Assembly: GCF_013283195.1 (NCBI RefSeq)
Contig: NZ_JABEKT010000003.1
Location: 575,323 to 639,322 of the forward strand
DNA length: 64,000 bases
Direction: 5' to 3'
Source: Ensifer adhaerens
GTDB taxonomy: Bacteria; Pseudomonadota; Alphaproteobacteria; Rhizobiales; Rhizobiaceae
The notes beneath the pieces are model-generated. The model was not told where the DNA came from, did not search any database, and was given only the letters and a program-made list of their open reading frames with translations. Of the stretch, positions 47,963 to 57,477 are shown one piece after another. The first letter of the stretch is position 1. Every line of letters begins with the position of its first letter. The translations under genes and the position numbers were made by a program.

Positions 47963-49412
47963 GGGGAGCGGGAAAAAGGTGGGGGTAAGAAGTTTCGCGT
48001 AAGCAGGTGCCTTTTCTGAAGGGGCAATCGTTGGCGTCGCAATTAAAGATGATCATCTTGGTCGACCTTGTTGGCATTGACGGCTTGTCGCAGCGTTGCG
48101 AAATTGCCAAGGTCGACCGGTCTCTCGACGGGGCCCGTCTCAACGATTTTGGCCTCTCCCTCGAAGAAGCCAAGAAGATACAGCGGCGCCTACAACAGGA
48201 ACTGACGCAGTTTCAGACGGATCAAGCCGCCCAGCGAGATCGGAAGTGCCAAGACTGTAACCGCCGTCGCTCAGTGCATGATAATAGGTACCGTACGATC
48301 TATTCGCTCTTTGGATCTTGCCACGTGCGTGTGCCGCGGTGGCGCAGCTGTGCATGCGGATCGACCGCGAGGTTGGGCACGGGAAGCGTCGAGACCCTGT
48401 TGAATGGCCGAGCTACCCCGGAGTTGGAGCGGATCCAGGCCGAACTCGGCTCCCGGCTGTCGTTTCGAGAAGCCGCCCGTGTGCTTGATCTCTTTGTGCC
48501 GGCCGCGCGACCACATAATCATCGGACCGTCAGCAACCGGCTCGCCAAGGTCGCCGATCAGATCGAAAAGTGGGACGTCGCCAGCCCCTATCGCATCAGC
48601 CGAGCCAGCGAATCCGCCGTTTCCGTTTTCATTGATGGTGCCTACATTCGCGCAGTTCCCGGATATCAAAGCCGGCATTTCGAGATCGCGATGGGACGCG
48701 TTGTTTCACAGGGTCGGCCACCGCGTCAATTCGCGGCTGCGCCGAATGTAGCTACCGGCAAACACGATATCGTTCGCGCAGCGATGCGCGCACAAGGATG
48801 GCTGCCTGGCCGAGACGTCACTGTCTTTAGCGATGGTGAGGTCGGGCTGCAGAGTATCGTCCTCAGCGCAACACGCCAGCCCATCACGCATATTCTCGAC
48901 TGGTTTCATCTATCGATGCGGCTGCGGCATATTGAACAGGCCTGGGAGGGCATCAGGCATCTGCAAAATCTGGATGTCTATCTGCAAAACGTCGCGGTCC
49001 ATGTCCCCAGGCTTCGGCATCTCCTCTGGAGCGGATATGTCCGAGAGGCAAGCGAAGCCGTAAAGCAGATGCTCGCCCAATTGGATCAGCATCGCGGTTT
49101 TCGCGACGCCCCCGGCAAAATCAGGCGCCTATACGAGCTGATAAACAATCTCGGCACTTACCTGGGGCAGAACGCAGCTTCGATCGTCAACTACTGTCGG
49201 CGATACTGGTCCGGTCAGCCGATATCCAGTTCGCCGGCCGAAAGTGCCGCCAACAGCCTCGTCAATGCCCGTATGAATAAGAAACGGCAAATGCGTTGGA
49301 CACCGATCGGCGCTCATCGGGTTCTTCAAGTCCGAGCCGCCGTCGCGGACGGCCGTCTCAAACAGGCAAGGCTCAATCTCGCAGCCTAACCCCCAGCTTT
49401 TTCCCGCTCCCC
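47963..49412 (+). mobile_element. ISKra4-family insertion sequence
   Basis: About 1450 bases bounded by near-perfect 23-base inverted repeats: left GGGGAGCGGGAAAAAGG + TGGGGG (47963-47985) and right the complement of GGGGAGCGGGAAAAAGC + TGGGGG (49390-49412), one mismatch. It carries a single intact transposase whose stop codon directly precedes the right repeat. No clear target duplication was found. Because the gene is intact and the ends match, it may still be active. Confidence 0.8.
48007..49389 (+). CDS. ISKra4-type transposase
   Basis: 460 residues. An N-terminal zinc-finger-like part has CQDCNRRR and CHVRVPRWRSCACG. The DDE-type catalytic core shows VSVFIDGAYIRAVPGYQ, VTVFSDGEVGLQSIV and ILDWFHLSMRLRHIEQ, and the last acid is in SSPAESAANSLVNARM. 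The C-terminal MRWTPIGAHRVLQVRAAV block is typical of ISKra4-group transposases. Start GTG 48007 or ATG 48049. Confidence 0.85.
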   Translation: MPFLKGQSLASQLKMIILVDLVGIDGLSQRCEIAKVDRSLDGARLNDFGLSLEEAKKIQRRLQQELTQFQTDQAAQRDRKCQDCNRRRSVHDNRYRTIYSLFGSCHVRVPRWRSCACGSTARLGTGSVETLLNGRATPELERIQAELGSRLSFREAARVLDLFVPAARPHNHRTVSNRLAKVADQIEKWDVASPYRISRASESAVSVFIDGAYIRAVPGYQSRHFEIAMGRVVSQGRPPRQFAAAPNVATGKHDIVRAAMRAQGWLPGRDVTVFSDGEVGLQSIVLSATRQPITHILDWFHLSMRLRHIEQAWEGIRHLQNLDVYLQNVAVHVPRLRHLLWSGYVREASEAVKQMLAQLDQHRGFRDAPGKIRRLYELINNLGTYLGQNAASIVNYCRRYWSGQPISSSPAESAANSLVNARMNKKRQMRWTPIGAHRVLQVRAAVADGRLKQARLNLAA

Positions 49413-50146
49413 GGAGGTCTTCGCAATTGCACTTAATCTGAGATTCTCAGCCCACAGAATCTCAAATTAAATGCCAACCAAGAAAGGAACGGCCGCATTC
49501 TTACTTTCAAGTGCCAAACGACATTATACCACTGGTTGTTCCGCTCTGCATCCACAATGCCCGACTGGCCCCTCGCTTTCAAGCTTTTTCAGTGCCGCCG
49601 CCCACCGACCAGCCAGGACAATTTTCATCAACGAAGCGTGAGTGCCCCGGCGCAGGCGCGAGCACATTTGCTTCGTGGTAAGCTTGCCCTCTCGCCCCAT
49701 GCAGCAATGGAACATTTCACCTCGCTCATAGATCGGCGACATTGGTTTGAAGGGATAACCGAAACTCTCCGGGGCCTATTCTCTCCGCGGGTGACATCCC
49801 CAATCCCGGTCCTTTCTCACTTCCGCGCGAGTTCATACCTCTGCCTAGGCTCGCCGCATCCGACAGACGAGCGAGGAACCGGCTGCACGCAACGAAACGT
49901 CAGTGGAGTGGAGGAAGAGGGGCGTCTGGTGCTTGAAAGGGTCAAGGGGCAGCGCCAGCCCCGGTCCTCCCTTTGCGCCCGAATCTCGCGGCGTAATACG
50001 AAGGACCAGAATGCGCGCTTCATTCGCAAGCTGAACATGAAAAGCCGCGCCGCCCTGCGCTTTAAGCGCGGGTTCACCCGCTTGCATGATTGCGGGAGCC
50101 CAATTCGTTGAATGGGCTTCTGATCTGAAACTACGTTAGTTTGGTG
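49413..50146. other. Region without recognised genes, with a large inverted repeat
   Basis: About 730 bases between the IS and the NUDIX gene. An inverted repeat at 49429-49474 opens it (listed separately). A plus-strand ORF at 49536-50111 (191 codons) has no recognisable domain and codon use unlike a real gene. AGCCCA...TGGGCT near 50097-50117 could end NUDIX transcription. Confidence 0.5.
49429..49474. repeat. Inverted repeat right of the insertion sequence
   Basis: Arms GCACTTAATCTGAGATTCT (49429-49447) and AGAATCTCAAATTAAATGC (49456-49474) are complementary except for two positions, with an eight-base loop. One arm also matches the repeat at 47923-47940. It looks like fused ends of a former mobile element. 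Confidence 0.55.
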
Positions 50147-50674
50147 TCAGCCGCGGGCTTTGCTAGCATTCGGATTGAAGTTCACCAGCAGAGATTTCAG
50201 CTCAATTTCGCGAACGCGCCCGGCTGCTTCGCTCGGGCTCACCCAGTCGAAAACGCGTTGCCCTCGTTCTTTGAAATCGGTGCTGATCTCTGTCACCTCA
50301 ATCTGAAACATCTCCACGATGCAGGGGGCAACATTGCCATCATCGAGTTCTTTCAGGTAGGTATAACTGCCCACGGACTTCTTTTTCACCTTACCGCGCA
50401 CGCCGGCTTCTTCCCATGCTTCGATAGCCGCCGCTTCATAGGGCTTCTTGCCCTTCATCGGCCATCCTTTGGGGATGATCCATCGCCGACTTTCACGCGA
50501 GGTGATGACCAGGACCTCAATCTCGGAACCACCCTCCTTGTAGCGGAAGCACAGAGCACCGCATTGCTGGCGAAATGTTGTACCGAACAGCTTGTCCGGG
50601 TTTCGAGCAAGCTGTTGGAGTAGCATCTCTGGATTGCCCGCCGTGGGCTGACTGCGTGGCTTCTCTGACTTCAT
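50147..50674 (-). CDS. NUDIX hydrolase
   Basis: 175 residues from ATG 50674 (a TTG at 50692 is also possible). The Nudix region IPKGWPMKGKKPYEAAAIEA + WEEAGV keeps the EExG core but has Lys for the first Glu and Ile for the Arg of the classical box. This variant is common in rhizobial proteins of the diphosphoinositol-polyphosphate-phosphohydrolase-like group. Preceded by RYKEGG and VITSRESRRW. Probably cleaves a nucleoside-diphosphate-linked metabolite; substrate unknown. Confidence 0.82.
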   Translation of the reverse strand: MKSEKPRSQPTAGNPEMLLQQLARNPDKLFGTTFRQQCGALCFRYKEGGSEIEVLVITSRESRRWIIPKGWPMKGKKPYEAAAIEAWEEAGVRGKVKKKSVGSYTYLKELDDGNVAPCIVEMFQIEVTEISTDFKERGQRVFDWVSPSEAAGRVREIELKSLLVNFNPNASKARG

Positions 50675-50797
50675 GAGAATTGAAGGTCTCAAATTTCCCT
50701 TTCTATCTCAATCGGCCATGTTGTTTTATGACAGTTCTATGACAATCATCCACGCACAGGGAGAGCGTATAATGGGCGATCAACCGCCAAGCTATTC

Positions 50798-51169
50798 ATG
50801 CTTTTGCCTCAAACACCCGTTCCTCAGCCAAAAAATAAGATAGGACTCGTGCTGGCGTGCGCCGCGACGTCCGCGGACGGTGCGTGCCTCGCACGCGACA
50901 CCATGCTTGAGACCTGTCGGAAGCTCGGTCTGTCGTTCTGGCAGTATCTCGGCGACCGCATTGGTCTCGAAGGCCGGCTATTCCGCCGCTGGCTGCCCTG
51001 GCGCAGCAAGAGCCTAGGCGTCCCTCCCCTACGATCAGGTACTGGTACTTCCTCAGCCCATGGTATGATCCGCATCGCGACGCGCTTCGCCCATCAAAAG
51101 TGGCATGGCCACCAAATTTGTGGATTTAACTTTGTCGATTCAAACCGCAAAATGTCATATGCCCGTTAG
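50798..51169 (+). pseudogene. Probable transposase 3' remnant
   Basis: The translated segment LACAATSADGACLARDTMLE, then TCRKLGLSFWQYLGDRIGL, looks like the C-terminal tail of an insertion-sequence transposase; after it the frame runs into unrelated sequence. No catalytic residues or ends are visible. The exact family is not certain. Confidence 0.4.
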
Positions 51170-51212
51170 CTTTAGCCGGTAGATGCGGTCTTTTTTTCCA
51201 CTAACGATTTCA

Positions 51213-52856
51213 GTGAAACTCTGCAAGCGATTGCACAACCGAACCTCGACGGCGGCTCGCGCGATTTCGGACGAGCAATGGTCGACGGCGAGTCGTGTAG
51301 CCCGTGAACTGGACAAGATTGTCGATGGCACCGGTCCGATACAAGCTGCCGCTGACCGGGCTGCGGCCGAGCTACGGCTGTCCGTGCGGCAAGTTTACAA
51401 TCTACTTGCTCGATACCGCAGCGACCGGACGGTCACTGCTTTGCTGCCGAAACCCGGCGCAAGCGTCTGCCGGACGGGATCGAGGCAATCATCAGCGCGA
51501 CGCTGCGCGAGCAATGGCTTACGCTCGAGGCGCCTCCACTCGCACCCGTTGTCGCCGAAATCCGTGCGCGCTGTGAAGTAGCCGGCCTTGCCCTGCCGTC
51601 CTATGTCACCGTCGCCCGGCGCATCCCCGCACTATTTTCACCCGAAGAGATCGCCAGAAAGCGGTCGGCCAATCCAAAGCACCTGCTGCGGCTGAAGCCG
51701 CGACCAGGCTATATCCATGCGCCGCACTCGCTCGACGTCTGTCAAATCGACCATACGCCGATATCAATTTCGTCGAGGTTGTCGACGGAGGCGGACTGTT
51801 CGTTGGCCGTCCTTACCTAACGATCGTCACCGAGGTTGCGACTCGGTCCATTCTCGGCGTCTGCCTCGCACTGGAAAAACCTTCGGTCCTGTCTGTCGCA
51901 CTTTGCCTTGCCCAGGCCCTGTGCCCGAAAGAGCCTTGGCTTGCGGCCCGCAACCTCGACCATGCCTGGCCGGTATTCGGCCGGCCAAAACTGCTCGTTA
52001 CGGACTCGGCGAAGGAATTCAAGGGGTATGCGTTCCAACGCGGCTGCGATGACTATGGCATTCGTATCCGCTATCGCGATCGTGGCCGCGTGCATCAGGG
52101 CGGTGTGGTCGAGCCCCTGCTGGGCAAGCTCAACGCTATTCTCGCCGCATATCCCGGTTCTTCGGGGCGCTCGGTGGCAGACCGCGACGAATATCCGTCC
52201 GAGCGGCGCGCGCGCCTGCGTTTCGCGGACTTGGAGCGATGCCTCGCACTTGCGGTCATCGATCACAATCTTCAGGAAAACGCCAAGACGCTGAAGGTGC
52301 CGATCACGGAATGGCAGCGCAACAGCGCTGCTGTGCCCCGCTTCGATGACGATCCGCAACACGTCCTGTTGTCGTTTCTGCCGGGAACTGAGCGGCAATT
52401 GTCGCCGCAAGGGATCAGCATGTTTGCGTTGCACTACTATGCGCCGTGGCTTGGTAGTCTCATTCCGCAGCGCGACCGGCTCGGAAAGCTGGAGGTGCGA
52501 AACGATCCGCGGGACATCAGCCATGTCTACGTCCACGACCCGGAAGCCCGACAGTTTTGTCCCGTCGAGCGGCGCGATGGCCAGTTGACGTCACTGACGT
52601 TATGGGAGCACGAGGCCAACCGCGCCGGCCGGCGTGCCGCAAATCACCGCTCAAGCAAAGAGAAAGTGGCGCTCGCCGTGAGATTGCAGCCATTGTCGAA
52701 GCGGCGAAACCGTCAAAGCGCCAATTGCGCGATGCCGTGCGCAGCGCGCTCGCCACCGCAGCGGCAAAGCCCTATCAGGCAATGCAGCCACCAGTGTCTG
52801 GTCCCACGCAACACCCCGTGCGCCAGAAGCGCCGGTTGCCGGTGGAGGATTGGTAG
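51213..52856 (+). pseudogene. tniA: TniA-type DDE transposase, frameshifted
   Basis: The reading frame must change at least three times to restore a TniA-like protein. Part 1 (51213-51450) has the HTH-like RAAAELRLSVRQVYNLLARY; part 2 (51452-51758) includes HLLRLKPRPGYIHAPHSLDV then CQIDHTP, the first catalytic Asp; part 3 (51760-52660) has GRPYLTIVTEVATRSILG, LLVTDSAKEF (second Asp) and HQGGVVEPLLGKLNAIL (Glu); part 4 ends PVRQKRRLPVEDW at 52856. It is the integrase of a Tn5053/Tn7-like element and cannot be made as one chain. Confidence 0.82.
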
Positions 52857-52862
52857 CTCCGC

Positions 52863-53737
52863 ATGTCGGATCATTTGCTTGATCATGTCCGGTCGTATCT
52901 CGACCGAGATCCCGCCGAGCGAATTGCATATGTCCGCGCCCCGCGATGGATCGCGCACCAAGTTGCGAAGGACGCCCATCGCCGGCTGGCGGATTTGCTG
53001 TCGCGACCAGCGTCGTTGCGGACGCAGGGCCTGATGCTGGTTGGGCCCTATGCCAACGGCAAGACGATGATCGCCGAGCGCTTTGCAGTCGAACATCTGC
53101 GAACCGCGTCGAAACAGAAGGCATGGATCGTTCAGCCCCGTGAAGGCGCCGGCCTCGGTCATTTCTATGCAAGCATTCTTCAAGCATTACGGGCGCCGAT
53201 CGGCGACCGCAGCGTGGCTCGAAAGGTGAGCAAGTCGATCACTTGCTGGCCAGCCTCAAACCGAAGGTGCTGATCTTCGATGAGTTCCACAACGCGCTAC
53301 GCGGCCGGACCCGCGACATCGAGGCGATCTTTGCGTTTCCGCGACGGATCGGCCGCCAGTACGATGTGGCATCGGTGCTGATCGGAGAGGTGGCCGTCTA
53401 CGACTTTCTCAACGCCACCAGCGAGATGGCGAGCCGGTTCGATCTGCTCGCAGTTCCGCGGTGGCATTATGACGAGGATTATCTCACGCTGCTCGACAGC
53501 CTCGAGGCAGCATTGCCGCTGGCTCGCATCTCGGATCTGTCGGACGAACGGCTGGCGCGGCGGATATTCAGCCTCTCGGAGGGATTGATCGGCGAGATCG
53601 TCACCATCGTCACCAAGGCGGCGATCGCCGCCATCAGCTCCGGTGCGGAGCAGATCACGAGGGCGGGCATCGACGAGTTGCACTACGTTCCGATCTCGCA
53701 CCGGCGAAATTCGGCGCTGCGCGAGAGCCTGCTATGA
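52863..53737 (+). pseudogene. tniB: TniB-type AAA ATPase, frameshifted
   Basis: Starts six bases after tniA. The first part (52863-53220) has the Walker A LMLVGPYANGKTMIAERF. A frameshift near 53220-53240 separates it from the second part, which holds Walker B KVLIFDEFHNAL and the sensor region. Together they make a normal TniB length of about 290 residues. TniB delivers TniA to target DNA. Confidence 0.82.
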
Positions 53738-54519
53738 CGATATGCGACGGGCCTGGCTTGGCGATCGGGATTGGCGAGCGGTACCGCGACGTTGTCTCGG
53801 ATCGGTGGCCCAGCGTCGTCGCCCCGCAGCACGACGAGTTGCTGTCGAGCTGGGTACACCGGCTGGCGTATGCCAACGGTGTTGCGCCTCGTGCTTTCGC
53901 CCGTGTGCTCGGTTTAAGCCCAGGGATGTGGTCCGCAACCCTCGACCCCCGGCTACCCGTCTACGTCGCCCGCCTGCTCCACGCACGTACTGGCCTTTCT
54001 CTGCGAAAGCTCTCGGTGATGCCAATGAAATCGTCGCCGCTGAAGCAGCTCCTGCTGCCGCTTCGCAACGATGGCCGCCGGGGCAGTTCGACCTGGCTGC
54101 AGTTCTGCCCGCGATGCCTTGCCGATGATGCACAGCCGTATTTTCGGCAGCGCTGGCGGTTTGCGACCCAGGTTTCATGCCTGATCCACGGCTGCGGATT
54201 GCGTGACCGATGCCCTTGCTGCGCCAGTCGCATCGCACCCTTCGATCAGGTCGAGCTCGTCCCGCAACATTTCTGCGCTGGCTGTGGCTTCGATTTGCGG
54301 CGTGCGCCGAATATCGTTGTCCGTGCTCCGGCAAGGCGGCTCGATCGTTGCATCAATGATATCTGCCGCATGGAAGCGATCACTGGATCTCTGACCAGAG
54401 GCAACCCCGGCCAGCGCCGGGCAGGCCAAGCGCTCATCTACATCAGAGGGGGTCAAAATTGGGCTCTGACGCGCCGGCATTCGATCTTTGACTGGATTTC
54501 CGCCCACGGTCGGATGTAA
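53734..54519 (+). CDS. tniQ: TniQ-family protein
   Basis: 261 residues. Start ATG overlaps the tniB stop (ATGA). The N-terminal TniQ domain has DELLSSWVHRLAYANG; zinc-binding cysteines follow in FCPRCLADD, CLIHGCGLRDRCPCC and CAGCGFDLR. The C-terminus after about residue 225 looks non-homologous, so the protein may be truncated. It is the only unbroken gene of the tniABQ module. No CRISPR-Cas genes or arrays are near it. Confidence 0.78.
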   Translation: MTICDGPGLAIGIGERYRDVVSDRWPSVVAPQHDELLSSWVHRLAYANGVAPRAFARVLGLSPGMWSATLDPRLPVYVARLLHARTGLSLRKLSVMPMKSSPLKQLLLPLRNDGRRGSSTWLQFCPRCLADDAQPYFRQRWRFATQVSCLIHGCGLRDRCPCCASRIAPFDQVELVPQHFCAGCGFDLRRAPNIVVRAPARRLDRCINDICRMEAITGSLTRGNPGQRRAGQALIYIRGGQNWALTRRHSIFDWISAHGRM

Positions 54520-54534
54520 CATTAAAGTTGTAAC

Positions 54535-54555
54535 TTGGCGTAAAATGGTAAGATC
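54535..54555 (+). promoter_or_regulatory. TGGCG-N2-AAATGGTAAG motif, copy a
   Basis: TTGGCGTAAAATGGTAAGAT, 122 bases upstream of the DUF2092 gene. Closely related copies stand before three other transcription units (60647, 61045 and 62781). Probably the binding site of the AraC-family regulator at 59564. Confidence 0.58.
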
Positions 54556-54676
54556 ACACGCGGCTAATACAGCAGTAATCCCTAGGCTGGAATGCCTTTG
54601 CGACCCAGATCTACGCAGCAGCCAGTTGCGAGATCCGGCCGGCAAACAATTCAACAAGCTTTCTGGGTGAGAGAGA

Positions 54677-55477
54677 ATGGATGACGGACTGAGATTACCC
54701 GGCGCAGCTTGGCGGCGCCAGTTGACCGCAATGTTGGTGGCCGCTGGTTGCATGGTGGCCTGGCCAGTATCGGCGCAAGAAGGAATAGAGCCGGAGGCGC
54801 ATCGGATACTGGCTGCAATGAGCGAAGCTCTCAAATCGGCGCCGACCCTCAGTGCCGACTATGACGTCGATCAGGAAGTCGTTAATCTGCAAGGTCAGAA
54901 AATCCAGTACAGCGCCTCCGGCTCCATCGCCGTCGATCGCGAGCGAGGTTTTCGAATGAAGCGCATGGGTCCCTTTGCCCAGGCGGAGGTGATATTTGAT
55001 GGCGACACGATATCACTGCACGACAAAGTGCGGAACGTTTACGCGCAGCTTCGGAGCCCCGGTCCGAGTGTTCAAGACGCGGCCGAGGAGCTTCGCGCCG
55101 CCACCGGACTTGACGCTCCGGGAGCGGATTTTCTGGCAGGCGATCCCTATACGGTCCTCACTGACGGCGTGACGGAAGGAACCGTTGTCGGATCGGCCTT
55201 TATCAACGGGGTGGAATGCGACCATCTCGCGTTCAGGACCGACATTGTCGACTGGCAAATCTGGATCAGCAGGGGCAGTAGACCTTTGCCGCTCAAATAC
55301 GTCATCACAACCAAATGGACCACTGGCGCGCCGCAGTATTCGCTGCGGCTCAGCAATTGGAAGTCGGATGGCATCGACGCGGCACAGCTCAAGTTCACCC
55401 CGCCGCCAGCTGCCAAGAAGCTGGAACACGTCCATGCCGATGTCACCGGCGAGCTTTCGCTGGAGGCAGTGCAATGA
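54677..55477 (+). CDS. Exported DUF2092-family protein
   Basis: 266 residues. An N-terminal signal (about 1-32, ends WPVSAQEG) precedes a DUF2092-like domain: ILAAMSEALKSAPTLSADYD, GFRMKRMGPFAQAEVIFDG, DHLAFRTDIVDWQIWISRG and PLPLKYVITTKW. The family folds like lipoprotein carriers (LolA/LppX type) and is often found with DUF1254 genes. Function unknown; envelope location is likely. Its stop overlaps the next start in ATGA. Confidence 0.78.
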   Translation: MDDGLRLPGAAWRRQLTAMLVAAGCMVAWPVSAQEGIEPEAHRILAAMSEALKSAPTLSADYDVDQEVVNLQGQKIQYSASGSIAVDRERGFRMKRMGPFAQAEVIFDGDTISLHDKVRNVYAQLRSPGPSVQDAAEELRAATGLDAPGADFLAGDPYTVLTDGVTEGTVVGSAFINGVECDHLAFRTDIVDWQIWISRGSRPLPLKYVITTKWTTGAPQYSLRLSNWKSDGIDAAQLKFTPPPAAKKLEHVHADVTGELSLEAVQ

Positions 55478-55800
55478 GGACGCGCAAGCTGCACGCAAAG
55501 ATCCTTTCAGTCGCCATCGCCGGTTTCGTTATGCTCGCGGTAGACGCTCTCGCTCCTTGGCCGTTCGGCTTGTTCGTATCCGAGGCACATGCGGTCGTGG
55601 GACGGCCGTTGACACCTGGAAGTGTCGCCGGGGTCGCTCGCCGCACCACGCGCCGAGTGATCCGCCGCTCCACCGTTTATGTTGCCGCACTGCCCACCGG
55701 CTGCGTTAGCACGAGTGTCAATGGCACGGTCGTGTGGCGCTGCGGCGGGGTCTACTACCAGCCGTACGGCGGGCGTTTCGTCGTCGTTTACATTGACTGA
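55474..55800 (+). CDS. Small exported protein (DUF6515-like)
   Basis: 108 residues. Signal or membrane anchor in the first 40 residues (ILSVAIAGFVMLAVDALAPW; ends EAHA). The mature part is short, basic and ends with VNGTVVWRCGGVYYQPYGGR. The C/GGVYYQPY block is typical of small periplasmic proteins beside DUF2092/DUF1254 genes. Coupled to the upstream gene by a four-base overlap. Confidence 0.7.
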   Translation: MRTRKLHAKILSVAIAGFVMLAVDALAPWPFGLFVSEAHAVVGRPLTPGSVAGVARRTTRRVIRRSTVYVAALPTGCVSTSVNGTVVWRCGGVYYQPYGGRFVVVYID

Positions 55801-55846
55801 ACTCAGAGCATTACGTGACAACTCGATTTTTCGATGGAGGTATAGA

Positions 55847-57289
55847 ATGGATATTACGCGTCGTGACTTGACGGCCGCCGGTCTTGGAGTGTTGGCGGCA
55901 GGTTCCCTCGCAAGACCTGGTGCTGCCGCCGACGGGTTCGTGGCAGATTTGCCGGAAGGGCTCGACGAATTCGCGCTCGCCGTCGAGGCGTACACTTATG
56001 CCTATCCTCTAGTGACGATGGAACTGACCCGACGCGTGATTACCAACGTCGCGGAACCTGAAGGAACCCGTGGCCCCATGGGGCATCTGATCAAGCTGCG
56101 CCAGTATCCGGACGCCAAGTTTCGGGACGTGACCGCACCGAACGCCGATACCCTTTATACGACCGCGTTCTTCGACGTGGGCGATGAGCCCTGGGTCATC
56201 ACCCTGCCCGACCTGAAGGATCGTTACGCCCTGTTCCCGATGCTGGATGGCTGGACGACCGTTTTCGACGTTCCTGGAAAGCGCACGACGGGCACCGAGG
56301 CCCAGACATTCGTGGTGACGGGACCCGGCTGGGAAGGCACGCTTCCCGAAGGCGTGACCCAATACAAATCTCCGACGAGCATCGTTTGGCTGCTTGGACG
56401 CATCTATTGCACGGGCACCCAGGAGGACTACGCCGAAGTTCATAAGCTCCAGGACGAAGTGAAGCTCTACCCTTTAAGCGCCTGGGGCAAGGACTGGACA
56501 GCGCCCAAGGGTAAAGTCGATCCGGCCATCGATATGGAGACTGCCGTCCGCGAGCAGGTCAATGGCATGGATGCCATTGAATACTTCACCCTCTTTGCCG
56601 AGCTCCTGAAACGAAACCCGCCGAGTGAGGCGGATGCACCGATGATTGCCAAGCTCGCCGAGCTTGGCATTGTCCCGGGTCAGGATTTCGATAAAAGCAA
56701 GTTCGACCCGGCGTTTGCCAAGCGCGTGCCCCAGGTCGCATTCGCGCGCATCATGATGCACTTCAAGCTCAGCGATGGCGACGTGCAGGATATCGATGGC
56801 TGGGGTTTCACGACCAAGACTGGCATCTATGGCACCAACTACATCCAGCGTGCCTTGGTCACTGCGATCGGCCTTGGGGCAAACCGGCCACAGGATGCGG
56901 TCTACCCAACGTCGATGAAGTCCGGCGGCGGTCTGATCAAGCGGGCCTATAACGGTTCAGAAAAGTACGTCATGACCTTCAAGAAAGGCCAGACGCCGCC
57001 CGTGTCCGGTTTCTGGTCCTTGACGATGTACGATGCGGGGTACTTCTTCGTCGACAATCCGCTCAATCGCTATTCGATCAGTGCACGGCAGGACCTGAAG
57101 GCAAATCCGGACGGCTCGATCGATTTGTTCATTCAGAATGAATCGCCCGGGGCAGATAAGGAGTCGAACTGGCTTCCAGCACCCAAGGGCAAGTTCATTC
57201 TCATGATGCGCCTCTACTGGCCCAACGAGAGCAATCCCTCCATCATTGACGGTTCTTGGACGATACCGCCGGTGAAGAAGGTGAGCTAA
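55847..57289 (+). CDS. DUF1254/DUF1214-domain protein, copy 1
   Basis: 480 residues. Twin-arginine-like signal MDITRRDLTAAGLGVLAAGS. DUF1254 region about 45-175 (AVEAYTYAYPLVTME, RDVTAPNADTLYTTAFFDV) and DUF1214 region about 370-470 (VSGFWSLTMYDAGYFFVDNP, NRYSISARQDLKANPDGSID). Widely distributed exported proteins with no fixed biochemical role. GGAGGTATAG precedes ATG 55847; the start within the signal is clear. Third gene of the operon behind motif copy a. Confidence 0.86.
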   Translation: MDITRRDLTAAGLGVLAAGSLARPGAAADGFVADLPEGLDEFALAVEAYTYAYPLVTMELTRRVITNVAEPEGTRGPMGHLIKLRQYPDAKFRDVTAPNADTLYTTAFFDVGDEPWVITLPDLKDRYALFPMLDGWTTVFDVPGKRTTGTEAQTFVVTGPGWEGTLPEGVTQYKSPTSIVWLLGRIYCTGTQEDYAEVHKLQDEVKLYPLSAWGKDWTAPKGKVDPAIDMETAVREQVNGMDAIEYFTLFAELLKRNPPSEADAPMIAKLAELGIVPGQDFDKSKFDPAFAKRVPQVAFARIMMHFKLSDGDVQDIDGWGFTTKTGIYGTNYIQRALVTAIGLGANRPQDAVYPTSMKSGGGLIKRAYNGSEKYVMTFKKGQTPPVSGFWSLTMYDAGYFFVDNPLNRYSISARQDLKANPDGSIDLFIQNESPGADKESNWLPAPKGKFILMMRLYWPNESNPSIIDGSWTIPPVKKVS

Positions 57290-57305
57290 TTCCACCAGCC
57301 TGCAT

Positions 57306-57338
57306 GCAGCCGCCGCGGATCCGGTTCCTGGCGGCTGC
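57306..57338 (+). terminator. Stem-loop after DUF1254 copy 1
   Basis: GCAGCCGCC / GGCGGCTGC, nine base pairs with a 15-base loop, 17 bases past the stop codon. No T-run. A second small hairpin ATTGGT...ACCAAT lies near 57432, before the channel gene. Confidence 0.5.
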
Positions 57339-57477
57339 AAACATGAAGTCTCGGCGTCCACGTCTCTTGTTGAGCACGGTGCGACCGGTCCTCAGTGAAG
57401 ATGAACAAATTACATCAGCTTCGCCCCTGTCATTGGTTTTTTGGAGACCAATAATTTGACAAAGGGGATTTGATCCA

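Noticed and set aside
49536-50111. 191-codon ORF as a gene
   Set aside because: No ribosome-binding site, no domain and irregular codon use; both strands look non-coding.
53734-54519. CRISPR-associated transposon, suggested by TniQ
   Set aside because: No Cas genes, repeats or guide arrays near; tniA and tniB are decayed, and the order is that of ordinary Tn5053-like elements.
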